Origin: GCA-002793235 sp965267355
GTDB taxonomy: Bacteria > Bacteroidota > Bacteroidia > Flavobacteriales_E > Vicingaceae
Reading direction: 5' to 3'
DNA: 64,000 bases
NCBI GenBank assembly: GCA_965267355.1
Contig: OZ253956.1
Location: 2,604,001 to 2,668,000 of the forward strand
In this document: one piece after another, positions 61,556 through 64,000 of the stretch
How positions within the stretch are numbered: the first letter of the stretch is position 1
How the letters are laid out: every line of letters begins with the position of its first letter
Made by a program: the position numbers and the translations under genes
Notes under the pieces: generated by a model
Seen by the model: only the letters and a program-made list of their open reading frames with translations
Database searches by the model: none
Told to the model about the DNA's origin: nothing

Positions 61556-62523
61556 AAAAAATTGGCGTTTTTACATCAGGTGGTGATTCTCCTGGAATGA
61601 ATGCAGCTGTTAGAGCAGTTGTAAGAACGTGCCTATACAACAACATTCAACCTTACGGCATTTATGAAGGCTACAAAGGACTAATTGATGGTAACATTAA
61701 GGAGCTCAAATCTACAGATGTTAGCAATATCATACAACGAGGTGGAACCATTTTAAAAAGCGCAAGATGTAAGGAATTCCATACCAAAGAAGGAAGACAA
61801 AAAGCTTTTGATAACATCAAAAAAATTGAATTAGATGGTATTGTTGCTATTGGCGGTGACGGAACATTTACAGGAGCCAATATTTTTAATCAAGAACATA
61901 ACATTCCATTTATTGGCATACCAGGAACTATCGATAATGACCTTTACGGCACCGATAATACCATTGGATATGATACTGCACTAAACACTGTTATTGAAGC
62001 AGTAGATAAAATTAGGGATACGGCAAGTTCTCATAACAGATTGTTTTTAGTAGAAGTAATGGGCAGAGATGCAGGTTTTATTGCTCTACGCAGCGGTATT
62101 GGTGTTGGTGCTGAAGCAATTTTAATTCCTGAAACCCAAACTTATATTAACGAATTAGTAGCTAAGCTAGAAAGTGGTAGCCGAAAACACAAACATAGTA
62201 TGATAGTTATTGTTGCCGAAGGTGATGATGCTGGAAATGCCCACCAGGTAGCAGAAAAAATTAAAGGTAAATGTCCTGGCTATGATACTCGAGTTACTGT
62301 TCTAGGACACATACAAAGAGGCGGAAGTCCGAGTGCAGCAGATAGGGTTTTAGCAAGCCACATGGGATTTGCTGCAGTTAATGCTTTATTGGATGGAAAA
62401 GACAATGTAATGGTTGGTATTGTTAATAAAGAAGTTATCTATACACCTTTTGAGCAAGCCATTAAACACCATCAAGAAATCAATAAAAACTTGTTGGATT
62501 TAGCTGAAGTTCTATCCTGTTAG
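61552..62523 (+). CDS. pfkA: ATP-dependent 6-phosphofructokinase
   Basis: The protein has 323 residues, the bacterial PfkA length. GVFTSGGDSPGMNAAVRAVVR is at the N-terminus, VAIGGDGTFTGA and the active-site GTIDNDLYGTDNTIGYDTAL follow, then VEVMGRDAGFIAL and HIQRGGSPSAADRVLAS. It phosphorylates fructose-6-phosphate at C1 in glycolysis. The GGDGT (rather than GGDDT) pattern fits an ATP- not pyrophosphate-dependent enzyme. It is the third gene of the plus-strand operon that begins at 60004. Confidence 0.96.
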   Translation: MKKIGVFTSGGDSPGMNAAVRAVVRTCLYNNIQPYGIYEGYKGLIDGNIKELKSTDVSNIIQRGGTILKSARCKEFHTKEGRQKAFDNIKKIELDGIVAIGGDGTFTGANIFNQEHNIPFIGIPGTIDNDLYGTDNTIGYDTALNTVIEAVDKIRDTASSHNRLFLVEVMGRDAGFIALRSGIGVGAEAILIPETQTYINELVAKLESGSRKHKHSMIVIVAEGDDAGNAHQVAEKIKGKCPGYDTRVTVLGHIQRGGSPSAADRVLASHMGFAAVNALLDGKDNVMVGIVNKEVIYTPFEQAIKHHQEINKNLLDLAEVLSC

Positions 62524-62524
62524 A

Positions 62525-62869
62525 ATGAAAAAAGAAATTCCCATATCAATAAAAGTATTTGCAATTGGTACTGCTATTTTATCAATCATAATATTCTTAA
62601 TATCATTTTATGAATACTATACTGTTTCTATACAAAAAGATATTGAATTTTACGCTTTTGGAACTGAGGGACCTGTTGCCGAAATTAAGTATTATGAAAA
62701 TGCAAACAATTATAGCATAGCAATGCTTGAAAGTTGCTTGATCTGTATTTTAAGTATTGCCTCAATCACAATTGGTTTAAAAAGAAATAAATTCTGGCTT
62801 TTAATATTTGGAGCAATTATGCTTCTGACTGCAATTCTTGCACCTTATTTTGACATGTATATTCTATAG
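62525..62869 (+). CDS. Small membrane protein of unknown function
   Basis: The protein has 114 residues with three or so hydrophobic helices (IKVFAIGTAILSIIIFLISFYEY, YSIAMLESCLICILSIASITIGL, FWLLIFGAIMLLTAILAPYFDMYIL) and no signal peptide. No family is recognised. It lies one base after pfkA and abuts the priA ATG, so it is probably co-transcribed with both. Confidence 0.65.
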   Translation: MKKEIPISIKVFAIGTAILSIIIFLISFYEYYTVSIQKDIEFYAFGTEGPVAEIKYYENANNYSIAMLESCLICILSIASITIGLKRNKFWLLIFGAIMLLTAILAPYFDMYIL

Positions 62870-64000
62870 ATGGAAACCATTTTCATAGATGTCATATTAC
62901 CTCTTTCTGTTCCTAACCTTTATACTTATCGGTTACCAGAAGAACTAAATGATTTCATACAAGTTGGACAAAGAGCTGTGGTGCCTTTTGGTAGAGGCAG
63001 GAAATTGTACTCTGCATTAGTAAAAAATATTCACCATACTCCCCCATCAGAATACCAAGCCAAATATGTTGAATCATTGTTGGACGAATACCCAATAGTT
63101 AATGATAAGCAACTAGAACATTGGGATTGGATAAAGAACTATTACCTAGCTAACCCAGGTGATGTTTTTAATGCTGCTTTGCCAGGAGCTTTAAAATTAG
63201 CTAGTGAAACCAAAGTATTGCTTAACTCAAGCTTTGACGGTGATATTAATACGGATTTAACCGATAACGAATACCTCATCTTTGAAGCCTTAGAAGTAAG
63301 AAACATTCTTACACTTCAAGAAATAGCTGAAATACTGAACATAAAAAATGTTCATCGTATTGTCAAATCTCTTATAGAAAAGCGAGTAATTGTAGTTGAA
63401 GAAGATATTAAGCGCAAATACAAGCCAAAGATTGTACAGTTTGTTCGTTTAACGGATTATGCTGATAATGAAAAAACACTCAAACTAATTTTTGATGACT
63501 TAAGCAGAGCTAACAAGCAGCTAGAAACATTAATGTCTTTTATTCATCTTTCCAAACGTTACGATAATCCTATTGAAGTTAAAAAAGTTGATTTACAGAA
63601 ATCTACCAATGTTACCTCTGCTTTGATTAACCAAATGGTTAAGAAAAACATTTTTGAAGTTTATGATGTGCAAGAGGATAGAATTGGAGATTACTTAAAA
63701 GAACTTGAAGGAGAAAAAACATTAAACGAGCACCAAGAAAAAGCTTATACTGAAATTAAAGATCTGTTTAAAGACAAGGATGTTGTTTTATTGCATGGTG
63801 TAACTGGTTCTGGAAAAACTGAAATCTATATTAAACTTATAAAAGAAGCCATTGCTAAAGGGGAACAAGTGTTATACTTACTTCCTGAAATTGCTTTAAC
63901 TACCCAGCTTATTGCACGTTTACAAAAAGTATTTGGAGACACTATTGGTGTTTATCATTCTAAATTCAATGAAAACGAACGTGTAGAAATTTGGAATAGT
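62870..64000 (+). CDS. priA: Primosomal replication protein N' (PriA helicase), N-terminal part
   Basis: The first 377 codons are inside the window and the rest runs off the right edge. The N-terminal 3'-DNA-end binding domain begins METIFIDVILPLSVPNLYTYRLPEELNDFIQVGQRAVVPFGRGRKLYSALV. The helicase core starts with LNEHQEKAYTEI and Walker A GVTGSGKTEIYIKLI near 316, then VLYLLPEIALTTQLIARLQKVFG. PriA restarts replication forks after damage. The ATG directly follows the stop of the upstream small membrane gene (TAGATG). Confidence 0.95.
   Translation, partial: METIFIDVILPLSVPNLYTYRLPEELNDFIQVGQRAVVPFGRGRKLYSALVKNIHHTPPSEYQAKYVESLLDEYPIVNDKQLEHWDWIKNYYLANPGDVFNAALPGALKLASETKVLLNSSFDGDINTDLTDNEYLIFEALEVRNILTLQEIAEILNIKNVHRIVKSLIEKRVIVVEEDIKRKYKPKIVQFVRLTDYADNEKTLKLIFDDLSRANKQLETLMSFIHLSKRYDNPIEVKKVDLQKSTNVTSALINQMVKKNIFEVYDVQEDRIGDYLKELEGEKTLNEHQEKAYTEIKDLFKDKDVVLLHGVTGSGKTEIYIKLIKEAIAKGEQVLYLLPEIALTTQLIARLQKVFGDTIGVYHSKFNENERVEIWNS

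Noticed and set aside
1..64000. CRISPR array, rRNA operon, insertion sequence or prophage
   Set aside because: No regularly spaced direct repeats, no rRNA sequence, no transposase or integrase motifs and no phage structural genes were seen on either strand.

Overview
The window looks like part of the chromosome of a low-GC, Gram-negative member of the Bacteroidota, most likely a flavobacterial relative. Supporting this are two secreted proteins with C-terminal type IX secretion sorting domains, a TonB-dependent receptor paired with a DUF4249-type lipoprotein, TAnnTTTG-like promoter boxes and almost no Shine-Dalgarno sequences. It also carries Kdo transferase, an LptD-like and an LptF/G-like protein (so it makes LPS), and MqnE (futalosine menaquinone route). 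The exact genus cannot be read from the sequence. I see no rRNA, CRISPR array, prophage or insertion sequence.

Layout. 1-6674 (all minus) is one end of a surface-polysaccharide locus. It holds the start of RmlB/RfbB, a TviB/WbpA-type UDP-GlcNAc dehydrogenase, a WbpB-like oxidoreductase, a WbpD-like acetyltransferase, a UDP-glucuronate decarboxylase, UDP-glucose dehydrogenase and a WbpE-like aminotransferase. Together these predict UDP-GlcNAc(3NAc)A and UDP-xylose as sugar donors. 6805-13730 holds an outer-membrane protein, waaA, a Pif1/RecD-like helicase, dnaK and a lipoprotein. 13870-18608 (plus) holds panB, a PorE-like TPR/PD40 protein, a pseudouridine synthase and an HtrA protease.

18686-23439 (minus) is a compact five-gene operon: amidase, MCE-domain protein, membrane iron-sulfur protein, HAD-like protein and CCG-domain iron-sulfur protein. 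It lies divergent to lptD (23606). After a prolyl oligopeptidase come an unrecognised two-helix membrane protein, an FN3 protein and a 630-bp palindrome-rich non-coding island (30052-30685). 30686-44019 contains cinA, a DUF4197/Nudix/GT-C operon, pdxH, yqgE, a class IV aminotransferase, gmhB, rhomboid, GDPD, an SRPBCC-GyrI fusion, mqnE and a secreted M43 zinc protease.

44280-64000 contains a FAD-linked oxidase, tRNA-Arg(ACG) and a large YCF48/PKD/GEVED secreted protein. It continues with an envelope operon (lptG-like permease, two GT4, dapD, GT9), trxB-hbd, the DUF4249 and TonB-receptor pair and tRNA-Pro(GGG). It ends with a THUMP methyltransferase, pfkA and the first 377 codons of priA. Most of the window is ordinary core genome. 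The parts worth a second look are the amidase/MCE/iron-sulfur operon, the PorE-like protein without an OmpA domain, the unknown membrane gene next to the palindromic island, and a 12-base motif shared by three start codons.
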